Source: a virus. From it: a stretch of DNA of 20,621 nt. How positions within the stretch are numbered: the first letter of the stretch is position 1; each line of letters begins with the position of its first letter. The notes below the pieces were generated by a model. That model did no database searches and was not told where the DNA came from. It was given only the letters and a program-made list of their open reading frames with translations. Positions 15,401 through 20,621 of the stretch are shown piece by piece. The stretch covers positions 1 through 20,621 of IMG/VR virus record IMGVR_UViG_3300031857_001703; one strand, 5' to 3'. A program made the translations under genes and the position numbers.

Positions 15401-15745
15401 ACCAGCTGCTATAGCAGCTAAAGAACCAATACCTCCAACTACAGATCCAATAATTCCGCCAAGAGCAGTTAAGCTAGCAGCTAATGTGTAACCAACTCGA
15501 GCTAAAGATAAGAACTGCTGTCGTGCCGCTGTAAATCTATCTACATCTCCTTGAGATAAAGATTTACCAAAGAGAGAAGCAACATCTCCTCTGCTTCTAT
15601 TAAATCCTCTAGAAAATCCAGCTCCAGCATCTGTACCTGCTCTTTCGCCAATGCGATCAGCACCATCAAATGCTCTTTGAATATCATTTTTAACACCAGT
15701 GGTAATGGCACGAACAATTACCGATGCTTCACCTACAACTGCCAT
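12461..15745 (-). CDS. Tape measure protein
   Basis: At 1094 residues this is the longest gene, placed directly after the tail assembly chaperone pair, as expected for the protein that sets tail length. Residues 84-146 are a long hydrophobic Gly/Ala stretch. Residues about 155-402 are a charged heptad-like coiled coil, and further hydrophobic helices follow ('VIGLIALGLIEIAA', 'FLLVGGIVTGVIALLVII', 'ILAVTIVPLLKFTLIAAI'). The C-terminal part has 'LAEGGIVMPSDKGTLALLAEAG', a motif common near tape measure C-termini. No lysozyme or peptidase motif is seen. With the usual rule of about 0.15 nm per residue the tail would be about 160 nm (inference). The start has a near-perfect AGGAGGTG site, and the stop overlaps the Dit start. 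Confidence 0.95.
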   Translation of the reverse strand: MAVVGEASVIVRAITTGVKNDIQRAFDGADRIGERAGTDAGAGFSRGFNRSRGDVASLFGKSLSQGDVDRFTAARQQFLSLARVGYTLAASLTALGGIIGSVVGGIGSLAAIAAGATPALLGLSGAFLAVAASAAVLRAAFGGVTEAIQAGAKVGQNAAAQAAQIKAATDRANDALYNYNQTLVENAKRKKEAIEAESDASQAVADAAIASERAERAYRDAVSNTEKALEQVTKAREDAKEAIQQLRFELEGGVISEKKARLEFEKARDSLQRVQDLPPNSRARREAELAFAEADLNLRKAIDRNNDLRKANAKANREGVDGNERVVAAQERLVQAQQNESDAQIDAARSVISYKEAIEDLNAARERAIDGGEVDKQNARELELAYRELKNAQDALAEAKKPQGIDEFAAALDKLSPAAQDFVKYILSLKEAFEELRKKLQEAFFPKFTEAIKLLYETYFAPGAPANLEEALIRLAAKLGELSKLFADTFSEPGKAQEVKEIFESFTPIVDALGKAFIALSSAFVALQSAFIPYTIEFAQFIQKKAEALEKTIALKKETGELATIFKDSTDIVRGLGEAIGNTFSALGTIIAASIGPGSSGEYFITWLKDITKGWEDTTKALSESGDLQKFLLQLTQNFTLLLEVIGLIALGLIEIAAAPGFGEFLTSLKEAVIIFNEIGLTLSQEGGALSALGELIVAIAKLTAVITSSEAIVIFFRTLTTLIEGLVFLLDNPFGKALLTVTGTLLAFSAAGGLAFKAVTFYGNAVGGALLNITKFIDVGLRGIGIWSGPATKAVLALRQELVFLTYGLDFVSKRFLLVGGIVTGVIALLVIIYASSEKLRKALSQLGSEVLKELQKAWTEIKTAIDQLLEPLGGVSNIFRILGDILAVTIVPLLKFTLIAAINIIKESILGFISVIQNVVDKWNTLKSTAETVFNKLKEIFGKIGDLSIGDIFAGLKNSFKSAINYVIDGWNKLEFKFDGWDAVKAGKITIIPAFSGFTIGTPNIPRLAEGGIVMPSDKGTLALLAEAGRPERIEPLDSQGLSARDRAMIELLAGDSRGIQITINPSAGMDERELANLVSRQLAFQLRKGAA

Positions 15746-15750
15746 GCCAT

Positions 15751-15758
15751 CACCTCCT
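15751..15758 (-). promoter_or_regulatory. Near-perfect Shine-Dalgarno for the tape measure gene
   Basis: AGGAGGTG precedes the ATG at 15745 by 5 nt and overlaps the TAG stop of the upstream chaperone frame (TAGGAGGTG). Another ATG at 15750-15748 is out of frame and too close to the site, so 15745 is the start. Confidence 0.8.
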
Positions 15759-16188
15759 AGTGCTCAAGTGGAGAATCTAAATTTTCTCCGAATGGTTTGA
15801 TTAGATCTGGATTGAAGTCCGTTGGTGGGAAATAGGACTTTGTGGGCTCTTGTGTAGGGTCCACAGGAACAATAGGGTCATCTTCAAAACCAGAAGCTGT
15901 TGGTCTTGAGTAACTTTTTTGTCCAAACTTAAACTCTCTGTCATAGACGAGTTTATATAGAACAGCTCTAGATTTGTCACGAGCTTCTGCTTGTTCTGCA
16001 GAATCAACTCTAAAATCTTCTTCCATGTAATAATGCAAGACATCAAGCATGTCTGACATATCCATTTCAGTTAGTTTTAGTCCGCTCACTAGTGCTTTTC
16101 CATTCAGATACGGCCAGAGTTCTACTGCCCACTCAGCGATTGCTCTGGCCCCTGCGTAGGGCGGCCTGAATACTGTTCTACTAGCCAT
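15757..16188 (-). CDS. Tail assembly chaperone, second frame (lambda GT-like extension)
   Basis: This 143-codon frame overlaps the end of the first chaperone frame by 67 nt and lies in its -1 frame, directly before the tape measure gene. That is the place and geometry of the lambda G-T type extension. The frame stays open upstream of its first ATG (16188), as expected if it is entered by frameshifting. The part beyond the overlap is helical and acidic ('MDMSDMLDVLHYYMEED', 'AEARDKSRAVLYKLVYD') and ends in a Pro/Asp-rich tail. A -1 slip at the GGGG at 16149-16152 would give a fusion of 238 residues. AGGAG at 16199-16203 lies 10 nt before the ATG, so separate initiation is also possible. The chaperone pair helps load the tape measure into the growing tail. 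The role is firm by synteny; the expression mechanism is not proven. Confidence 0.85.
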   Translation of the reverse strand: MASRTVFRPPYAGARAIAEWAVELWPYLNGKALVSGLKLTEMDMSDMLDVLHYYMEEDFRVDSAEQAEARDKSRAVLYKLVYDREFKFGQKSYSRPTASGFEDDPIVPVDPTQEPTKSYFPPTDFNPDLIKPFGENLDSPLEH

Positions 16189-16472
16189 CCTGTAATTGCT
16201 CCTAGTGTTTCCACATTCACAATTTTTTCTGGGTCTTCGATCAGTGCAGAGAATCGCACATAGCTCTCTTTTGTAAGAGCTTTAGAAAATACATCTTTTA
16301 CAGTATCAACTGCATCTGCGCTGTTTCCACTTCCAGCTTTAGCTGCAATATCAAGAATTACGCTACCTTGAAGATTCTTTACACATTCGAAAGTTTCTCC
16401 ATGTAGTTTGAAAGAAATTGGCTCGGAATTTACTCCTTCGCCTGATCCAAAATCTTTGAATCGTGTTGTCAT
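16122..16472 (-). CDS. Tail assembly chaperone, first frame (lambda G-like)
   Basis: The 116-residue protein has the usual content of the actinophage first chaperone: 'FKLHGETFECVKNLQGSVILDIAA' (a small beta part with a conserved Gly), a helical middle 'VDTVKDVFSKALTKESYVRFSALIEDPEKI', then 'VETLGAITGWLVEQYSGRPT', the familiar end before the frameshift. The start has AAGGAA upstream and follows the gp10-like gene by 28 nt. In related phages this protein binds the tape measure and is made in excess over the frameshifted form. Confidence 0.88.
   Translation of the reverse strand: MTTRFKDFGSGEGVNSEPISFKLHGETFECVKNLQGSVILDIAAKAGSGNSADAVDTVKDVFSKALTKESYVRFSALIEDPEKIVNVETLGAITGWLVEQYSGRPTQGPEQSLSGQ
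16146..16154 (-). other. Candidate -1 ribosomal frameshift site
   Basis: In the first chaperone frame the codons are CAG GGG CCA, just after the conserved GRPT end. The tRNA on GGG can re-pair with GGG one base back because four G residues lie at 16149-16152. The following CCA to GCC pairing is poor, so this is not a canonical X-XXY-YYZ heptamer. A second candidate is GAA AAA ATT at 16221-16229, where six A residues let Lys-tRNA slip. The frame relation requires -1 (or +2) slippage. Confidence 0.45.
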
Positions 16473-16500
16473 CAGTTTTCCTTATCTGTCGTTGGTTTAA

Positions 16501-16884
16501 TTATATCTTGGCTCTTAAGGCGTTACTTAAATATTTATTTGCTTTAGTGCCTGGATGTTGCACCGAATGGGTGTAAACAATCCGACCACGAGAGGCAAAC
16601 CTAAGCATTTTTCCACTTTTTGGAACAATGGTTCTAGGTCCAGTACCTTCATGGTGCGCTAACGCATAATCTAAAGTAGAACCTACCCAGACATATTGAC
16701 CTCTTGAATCTCTCATATGTCTCATATGAAGAGATGCTCGAAGTTTTCCAGTTCTTACTCCGACTAAAGATCTAGCCATAGTAAGAATTTCTCTTCCTTT
16801 ATTTTTTAGAAATCTTCCAACATCACCATTAGGATTGTTTAGAAGATTGTCTAAAGTTGAATCGTAAATTACTACTCTAACCAT
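16501..16884 (-). CDS. HK97 gp10-like head-tail / tail completion protein
   Basis: The 127-residue form starting 'MVRVVIYDS' is basic. It shows 'ARSLVGVRTGKLRASLHM', 'YALAHHEGTGPRTI', 'GKMLRFASRGRIVYTHSVQHPGTKANKYL', the characteristic blocks of the HK97 gp10 family, which act at the head-tail joint. A longer reading to 16992 exists, but the start at 16884 overlaps the upstream stop by one nt (TAATG). The extra 36 residues of the longer form are the antisense-like reading of the upstream gene's conserved end, so I prefer the short form. It lies between the tail terminator-like gene and the chaperones. Confidence 0.87.
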   Translation of the reverse strand: MVRVVIYDSTLDNLLNNPNGDVGRFLKNKGREILTMARSLVGVRTGKLRASLHMRHMRDSRGQYVWVGSTLDYALAHHEGTGPRTIVPKSGKMLRFASRGRIVYTHSVQHPGTKANKYLSNALRAKI

Positions 16885-17390
16885 TACGGAACCGCCACGG
16901 TTATAGTCATAGTTACGGTTTGAAACCCGCCTTCTGGGGCATTGGTTTCTACTGTTGCAATAACGCCAAGACCAAAATTTGCTGGATCCCAACGATCCAA
17001 CTCTCTTGCGCTATCCAACAGAATCCATGCGTCATACGCTGATATTTCGGAAGCATCTTGAATTGCATCAGCTGACGGTGCTCTACCGTTCTGTCCTACA
17101 GTAGGAACCTCACGAGAAACTTGAACTAATAAAGTTGCAGATCTTGGGTCATTGCAGCGACGAGGAGTAGTTGCTTCATCTCCTGGACTACCAATATACA
17201 TTTGCAACATAGAAACTACAACTTGTTCGCAATCAACTGCAGGTGTTCCTAAAGTCCAATACCTGCGGCCAGGTAGAGGCATTGTGTATGAAGTGTATGA
17301 TGCTATGACTGCATCCAGTACACCTTGCATAAGATTAGCTAAATTTTTAGCATCTGCAGATACTGTTGCTGGATTTACTTCTAAGCCCAT
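16884..17390 (-). CDS. Tail terminator / head-tail connector protein
   Basis: The 168-residue protein contains 'MPLPGRRYWTLGTPAVDCEQVVVSM', 'TPRRCNDPRSATLLVQVSREVPT' and 'AYDAWILLDSARELD', blocks that recur in the small protein between head-tail adaptor and gp10-like protein in many actinobacteriophages. That protein is usually called tail terminator or head-to-tail connector. The C-terminal strand pair ('GFQTVTMTITVAV') fits the small beta-barrel fold of terminators. The start has AGAGGA 6 nt upstream, 27 nt after the adaptor stop. The structural role is secure; which ring it forms is inferred. Confidence 0.75.
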   Translation of the reverse strand: MGLEVNPATVSADAKNLANLMQGVLDAVIASYTSYTMPLPGRRYWTLGTPAVDCEQVVVSMLQMYIGSPGDEATTPRRCNDPRSATLLVQVSREVPTVGQNGRAPSADAIQDASEISAYDAWILLDSARELDRWDPANFGLGVIATVETNAPEGGFQTVTMTITVAVP

Positions 17391-17417
17391 TTGTCCTCTT
17401 GTCTCTTGGTTCTACAA

Positions 17418-18554
17418 TTACACAGTATATATTGGAATAGTTCTCTCACCGAGATGAGTGATGATATTGCTTGAAACTAAATGAACAACTTCTTCTACCG
17501 CTGGGTTTCCAAGGCTTGGTCTTACAGCATACATATCTAGAATACCTGGATCACGAGGACCTATTACATCTAAAGCTTGCTTGTATGTGCAGCTAAGTCT
17601 GATTGTATTTGCAACTCTATCTATTACAGCTGCGCTTGGTATCTCTACTGTTTTATTGTTGTTTATATCTGAAAAATCAATTTGTATAGTCCAAGCATTG
17701 CTTCCGTCAAGGAAGTCAGCATTGATTTCTGAGAAATAATAAAGATTAGATGCACCATCAGCTGTTACATAAATATCAAATGCGCTAAGTGGGTAAAGAG
17801 GAGATGCGCCAGTAATACGGCGTGCACGAGGTTGGTCTGGGCTAAAGACACGAGCACGAGCACGAGCTTTATCTGGATTAGCAGTCTTGAGGAAAAGATC
17901 TACTGCGTAAAGACCAGTTTTAAGTTCATCAATGAAATCTTGATTATCAAGGATTGTGTAAGAAACACCTTGGCGAGATACGGCAGTAACTCTTTGTGGC
18001 AAAGCACAGGTATCATCACCTTCATAGAGCTTTACTAGCTCAGAGGCAAGGAGTCTTGCTGCAGCACGACCAGCTGTTGGTGGCTCAGTTCCATAGGTGT
18101 AAGTAACTTCTACTTGAGAAGGAGACCAGCCAGCTCCTGGTACGCCAAGAATGGTTGAGTGGTCTGATAAATAATACTTACTTGGGTCAATAATATTTCC
18201 ATCAAGATCACGAAGAGTATGAACCCTGATTACTTTGCGACCACGAAGACGAACTCTAGAATTGGCAGATGTTCCATCACCCTGAAAGTCATCATCTGCA
18301 TAACGATTAAATCCACCAGAAGCAATATTTACAACATTGCCATCCACTAGAACTGGTGTGTAGGTAAGGCTAGATCCACCTGAACGAAGGTATGGATCAT
18401 AAGAAGAGACATAACGCTCTGTAACAGTTGTAATTCCACTGTATTTACGGCCAGACATGGCCCAGAGTAGATAAGAAGCTGTCTTACAAGCCTCATAAGC
18501 ATAATCAGACGAAGGGGTGCTTAACTCTTCTGGTGTTACCCATAGGTTACTCAT
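17418..18554 (-). CDS. Head-to-tail adaptor with extra C-terminal domain
   Basis: In this 378-residue protein residues 1-60 ('WVTPEELS...YAYEACKTASYLLWAMSGRKYSGITTVTERY') and 150-245 ('AARLLASELVKLYEGDDTCALPQRVTAVSRQGVSYTI...') match the head-tail adaptor/connector of actinobacteriophages, a mostly helical protein that docks on the portal. The middle strand 'VEVTYTYGTEPPTAG' is also typical. Residues about 250-378 form an added beta-rich domain ('AFDIYVTADGASNLYYFSEI') that I do not see in the shorter family members I know. The start has a clear GAGGTGA site 5 nt upstream. A triplet-like CGAGCA repeat at about 17848-17867 encodes Ala-Arg-Ala-Arg-Ala-Arg. It follows the hairpin that separates it from the tail tube gene. 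Confidence 0.82.
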   Translation of the reverse strand: MSNLWVTPEELSTPSSDYAYEACKTASYLLWAMSGRKYSGITTVTERYVSSYDPYLRSGGSSLTYTPVLVDGNVVNIASGGFNRYADDDFQGDGTSANSRVRLRGRKVIRVHTLRDLDGNIIDPSKYYLSDHSTILGVPGAGWSPSQVEVTYTYGTEPPTAGRAAARLLASELVKLYEGDDTCALPQRVTAVSRQGVSYTILDNQDFIDELKTGLYAVDLFLKTANPDKARARARVFSPDQPRARRITGASPLYPLSAFDIYVTADGASNLYYFSEINADFLDGSNAWTIQIDFSDINNNKTVEIPSAAVIDRVANTIRLSCTYKQALDVIGPRDPGILDMYAVRPSLGNPAVEEVVHLVSSNIITHLGERTIPIYTV

Positions 18555-18581
18555 GAAATCACCTCGTCTCTAAGTAAGTAA

Positions 18582-18624
18582 GGCGGGCACAAGACCGTAG
18601 TGTAAACATCGGCTCATGCCCGCC
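18582..18624 (-). terminator. GC-rich hairpin between tail tube and adaptor genes
   Basis: In the 82-nt gap, perfect 8-bp arms GGCGGGCA (minus strand 18624-18617) and TGCCCGCC (18589-18582) enclose a 27-nt loop that itself holds a CCG/CGG pair. AAG precedes and CTT-like bases follow, then TTACTTACTTAG. The tail after the stem is T-rich but interrupted, so it could be a partial intrinsic terminator or a 3'-end stabiliser after the two most highly expressed genes. It lies 12 nt after the tail tube stop. Confidence 0.55.
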
Positions 18625-18636
18625 CTTCTTATGGAA

Positions 18637-19686
18637 TTAAGCGGTTGGATCCTCAGTCGACGCAATGATGAAGTCAATTGCATTGTCTGCGTTGTAATCG
18701 GTATTACCTGGAACATTGTATGCAGATGTTGAGCCTTGTGAGGCGAAGTCTGATACTGCAAGGTATCCGCGATTACGAAGTACTGATCCAGCTGGGCTAA
18801 CAGCTGCAGATGTTACATCTCCAGTGTCTGGCTTTGCATAACGGAATGTTGTTGTAGTTGGTACAGCTGTGATTGTGTAAGTTCCGTTGAATGTTGAATC
18901 AACTCCGCTTACTGTCACGCTCTGACCTACCTCGAATCCGTGTGCTGAACCTGTTGTTAGGGTCGCAACATTTGATGTAAGAGCCTTGTTGGTAACGGTC
19001 TTTGTAGACTCGTCAAACCAGCGATAGAAGCCCTTTAGACCTGATGGTGCCCATGAAGCACGAGCATATGAGTATGAACGCTCAGTTGCTACTGGGAACT
19101 CCCAACGACCATCTAAACCAGCTCCGAAGCTAACATTGCCTAAGCCGTAGCCTTCGAATGTGGTTGCAAGCATTCCGTTTTCAATTACGCGGTCTCCGCT
19201 TTGGCGAAGCTTTGCGTATGGGAATACCCAGTGGAAGTAAGGGTTGGTTGCTGTACGGCGACCATCTGCTACAGCAAATGACCACACTTCTAGTGCTACG
19301 CCGTTACCTGTTGGGTCGTCGCCAACGGATGGTGCGGCCCAACCGATTGACTTGTTCTGTGGGGATGCAAAGCTTCCGAAGTTCTTTCGGAGTAGCAAGC
19401 CGCCAGAGAGTAGTTGTGAAAGTTCTGTATCTGGTTCGCAAATTGCGAGTTCCATTGTAATGCGCTTGAGGGTGTCAGGGGCTTTGTATGATACACATAC
19501 AGTACCGTCTGCTGACTTCTCAACAATTTCGTCACCCTCTTCATATTCAGGGGTGAAGGAAGCGCGGAGGAACGCCGAGGTTGTATAGCTGTCTCCCGCT
19601 CCATTGAGCAGATTTCCAGCGGCGTCCAGTCTGGTGACTCGGATCGCCACACCTTGGACGCTAGCCGCAAAGTCCTGAGTGGCCAT
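18637..19686 (-). CDS. Major tail tube protein with one C-terminal beta module
   Basis: This 349-residue protein opens with 'QDFAASVQGVAIRVTRLDAAGNLL', 'FLRASFTPEYEEGDEIVEKSADGTVCVSYKAPDTLKRI' and 'LELAIC'-like 'ELAICEPDTELSQLLSGG'. These are familiar blocks of actinophage major tail tube proteins, whose hexameric rings stack to form the tail. The tube domain covers residues about 1-225. Residues 231-288 are one copy of the beta module found in Dit and Tal ('SNVATLTTGSAHGFEVG ... FNGTYTI...TTFRYAK'), followed by a 60-residue C-terminal part. The ATG has AAAGGAGA upstream, 28 nt after the capsid gene stop. The position directly after the capsid gene, upstream of the adaptor genes, is unusual. 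GC content is higher than in later tail genes, fitting high expression. Confidence 0.85.
   Translation of the reverse strand: MATQDFAASVQGVAIRVTRLDAAGNLLNGAGDSYTTSAFLRASFTPEYEEGDEIVEKSADGTVCVSYKAPDTLKRITMELAICEPDTELSQLLSGGLLLRKNFGSFASPQNKSIGWAAPSVGDDPTGNGVALEVWSFAVADGRRTATNPYFHWVFPYAKLRQSGDRVIENGMLATTFEGYGLGNVSFGAGLDGRWEFPVATERSYSYARASWAPSGLKGFYRWFDESTKTVTNKALTSNVATLTTGSAHGFEVGQSVTVSGVDSTFNGTYTITAVPTTTTFRYAKPDTGDVTSAAVSPAGSVLRNRGYLAVSDFASQGSTSAYNVPGNTDYNADNAIDFIIASTEDPTA
18823..18996 (-). repeat. Beta module in the tail tube gene
   Basis: This is the copy at residues 231-288 of the tail tube protein and is the closest to consensus of all eleven: 'VATLTT', 'AHGFEVGQSVTVSGVD', 'FNGTYTITAVP', 'TTTFRYA'. 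It lies after the tube domain, as in other phages that carry an Ig-like domain on the outer tail surface. Confidence 0.85.
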
Positions 19687-19714
19687 TCCAGTGTTCTCCT
19701 TTGGTTATTTGTTA

Positions 19715-20596
19715 CTAGGTTGTAGGTAGTGCTAAACGAATTGTGTAGAAGATACTTGGATCAAAGTATACCGCTGCTGCACGAACAGCTTTGACTGTTA
19801 AGTCATTTGTGTTTGTGCTTACAGTTGCACCTTGACCAAGATTCTCATTTACGATTTCGATCTTGCTTAGGTGTACATCGACTGGTCCTGTTGCAAACAT
19901 CCACTTATTTGAAGCAGATGCTGTGGTGTTAGCGTCTGTTAGACGACCAGCACCTGTGTAACCAGAGCCAATTACGACTTCAGTTCCTAAACGAGTCATT
20001 GCCTTACCTGTTTTTCCTCCATCTGCTGGCAAATAGATGATGCGGGATCCGAGGATTGACGCAACATCGCGGGTCATATGAATGACTCCGTTGATACCTG
20101 CTGGTGATGAAGAAATCGCTTGTTCTAACAGCATAAGTGCTGTTGCTGGAGCTAATGCACCGCTGTTTACAACGGTTGCTACTCCTGTTTCCCTTAGAAA
20201 ATCATTTCCGTTTGTCTCTGCAGTTGCTGCTACGCCTTCCCAAAGCTCGAGCTCTACTGCTTTCTGTGTTGCTACTTCTAGCTGTGCTTTTGCAATTGCA
20301 AAACGATCTTCCCCATTGATGCCAAAATATGAACGAGTGTCTGTTACTTGAATAAAGAACGGATCGTACTCTTTAAACTGTGGAAGTGTAGATGTTCCAA
20401 CAGTTCCACCTGTCACAGCTGCATCATTAACTGTGAAAAGTTCTACCTCGGGTTGTGAATCAAACTCATAGCTAAAACCACGAACCCAACGCTCGTCGTA
20501 GTTTGCTGATGTATGTGTCATAACCCGAGCGACACTTAGAAGTCCGCAAGGTGCTTGAACCAAATCTGGTGCTGGATAGATTCCTCTAAACGCCAT
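19715..20596 (-). CDS. Major capsid protein
   Basis: The 293-residue protein has the features of a small HK97-fold capsid subunit: an N-terminal arm, a region 'EYDPFFIQVTDTRSYFGINGEDRFAIAKAQLEVATQKAVELELWEG' that fits the long spine helix, an A-domain-like 'GVIHMTRDVASILGSRIIYLPADGG' and a late beta strand 'LTVKAVRAAAVYFDPSIFYTIRL'. No large N-terminal scaffold segment is present, so scaffold and protease are probably separate upstream genes outside the window. The ATG has AGGAG 10 nt upstream. It is immediately followed by the tail tube gene and has higher GC than the tail genes, as expected for the most abundant virion protein. The assignment rests on order and fold-like pattern rather than a diagnostic motif. 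Confidence 0.75.
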   Translation of the reverse strand: MAFRGIYPAPDLVQAPCGLLSVARVMTHTSANYDERWVRGFSYEFDSQPEVELFTVNDAAVTGGTVGTSTLPQFKEYDPFFIQVTDTRSYFGINGEDRFAIAKAQLEVATQKAVELELWEGVAATAETNGNDFLRETGVATVVNSGALAPATALMLLEQAISSSPAGINGVIHMTRDVASILGSRIIYLPADGGKTGKAMTRLGTEVVIGSGYTGAGRLTDANTTASASNKWMFATGPVDVHLSKIEIVNENLGQGATVSTNTNDLTVKAVRAAAVYFDPSIFYTIRLALPTT

Positions 20597-20621
20597 TTCT
20601 AGTTTTCTCCTGTTTCTTTCT

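Noticed and set aside
12461-15745. Cell-wall hydrolase domain within the tape measure protein
   Set aside because: I looked for lysozyme, M23 peptidase and NlpC/P60 motifs and found no matching His/Asp/Cys catalytic patterns.
15801-16046. Small minus-strand open frame inside the second chaperone frame
   Set aside because: It is an alternative-frame shadow with unusual composition and no ribosome site; the chaperone frame explains the region.
16885-16992. Upstream extension of the gp10-like gene
   Set aside because: The extra 36 codons overlap the conserved end of the terminator-like gene and give an atypical Cys/Arg-rich sequence. The internal ATG at 16884 overlaps the upstream stop as TAATG, the same arrangement as at 12461.

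Overview
The window is a stretch of a tailed double-stranded DNA phage (or prophage) genome with siphovirus morphology. Every supported gene lies on the minus strand, so transcription runs from 20621 down to 1. The capsid, tail tube, head-tail adaptor, tail terminator and tail-tip proteins read like the structural set of actinobacteriophages. The base composition is much more AT-rich than the classical Mycobacterium or Streptomyces phages (about 33-38% GC in tail genes by hand count of sample lines). I therefore infer a phage of a low-GC actinobacterium, for example a freshwater planktonic lineage. The host is an inference; no host gene, integrase, tRNA or attachment site is visible.

Layout in transcription order. 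Head and tail-tube block (20596-16501): major capsid protein, major tail tube protein, a 43-nt hairpin, head-tail adaptor, tail terminator/connector and a HK97 gp10-like protein. Tail assembly block (16472-7761): two overlapping tail assembly chaperone frames with a -1 frame relation, a 1094-residue tape measure protein, a distal tail (Dit-like) protein and a tail hub (Tal-like) protein. Fibre block (7758-5213): a tail fibre of decapeptide repeats with a His-rich collar and an S74-type C-terminal chaperone, then two small uncharacterised proteins. Replication/recombination block (5188-1): family A DNA polymerase with 3'-5' exonuclease, RuvC-like nuclease, SNF2-type helicase, Cas4/AddB-like Fe-S nuclease, and the first 35 codons of a P-loop ATPase of Sak4/RecA-like type that runs off the left edge. 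Genes are packed with 1-4 nt overlaps or short gaps. Most structural genes start with ATG behind a clear Shine-Dalgarno, while polymerase, RuvC and SNF2 start with GTG, GTG and TTG.

The most striking feature is a beta-rich module of about 50-60 residues present in eleven copies across three tail proteins: one near the C-terminus of the tail tube protein, seven inside the Dit-like protein and three inside the Tal-like protein. In Dit the seven-module array splits the C-terminal domain of the family; in Tal the modules sit at two separate sites. The modules are absent from the head proteins and the fibre, so the tail tube and tip appear to be decorated with one expanded domain family. No lysis gene, terminase, portal or integrase is present in the window.
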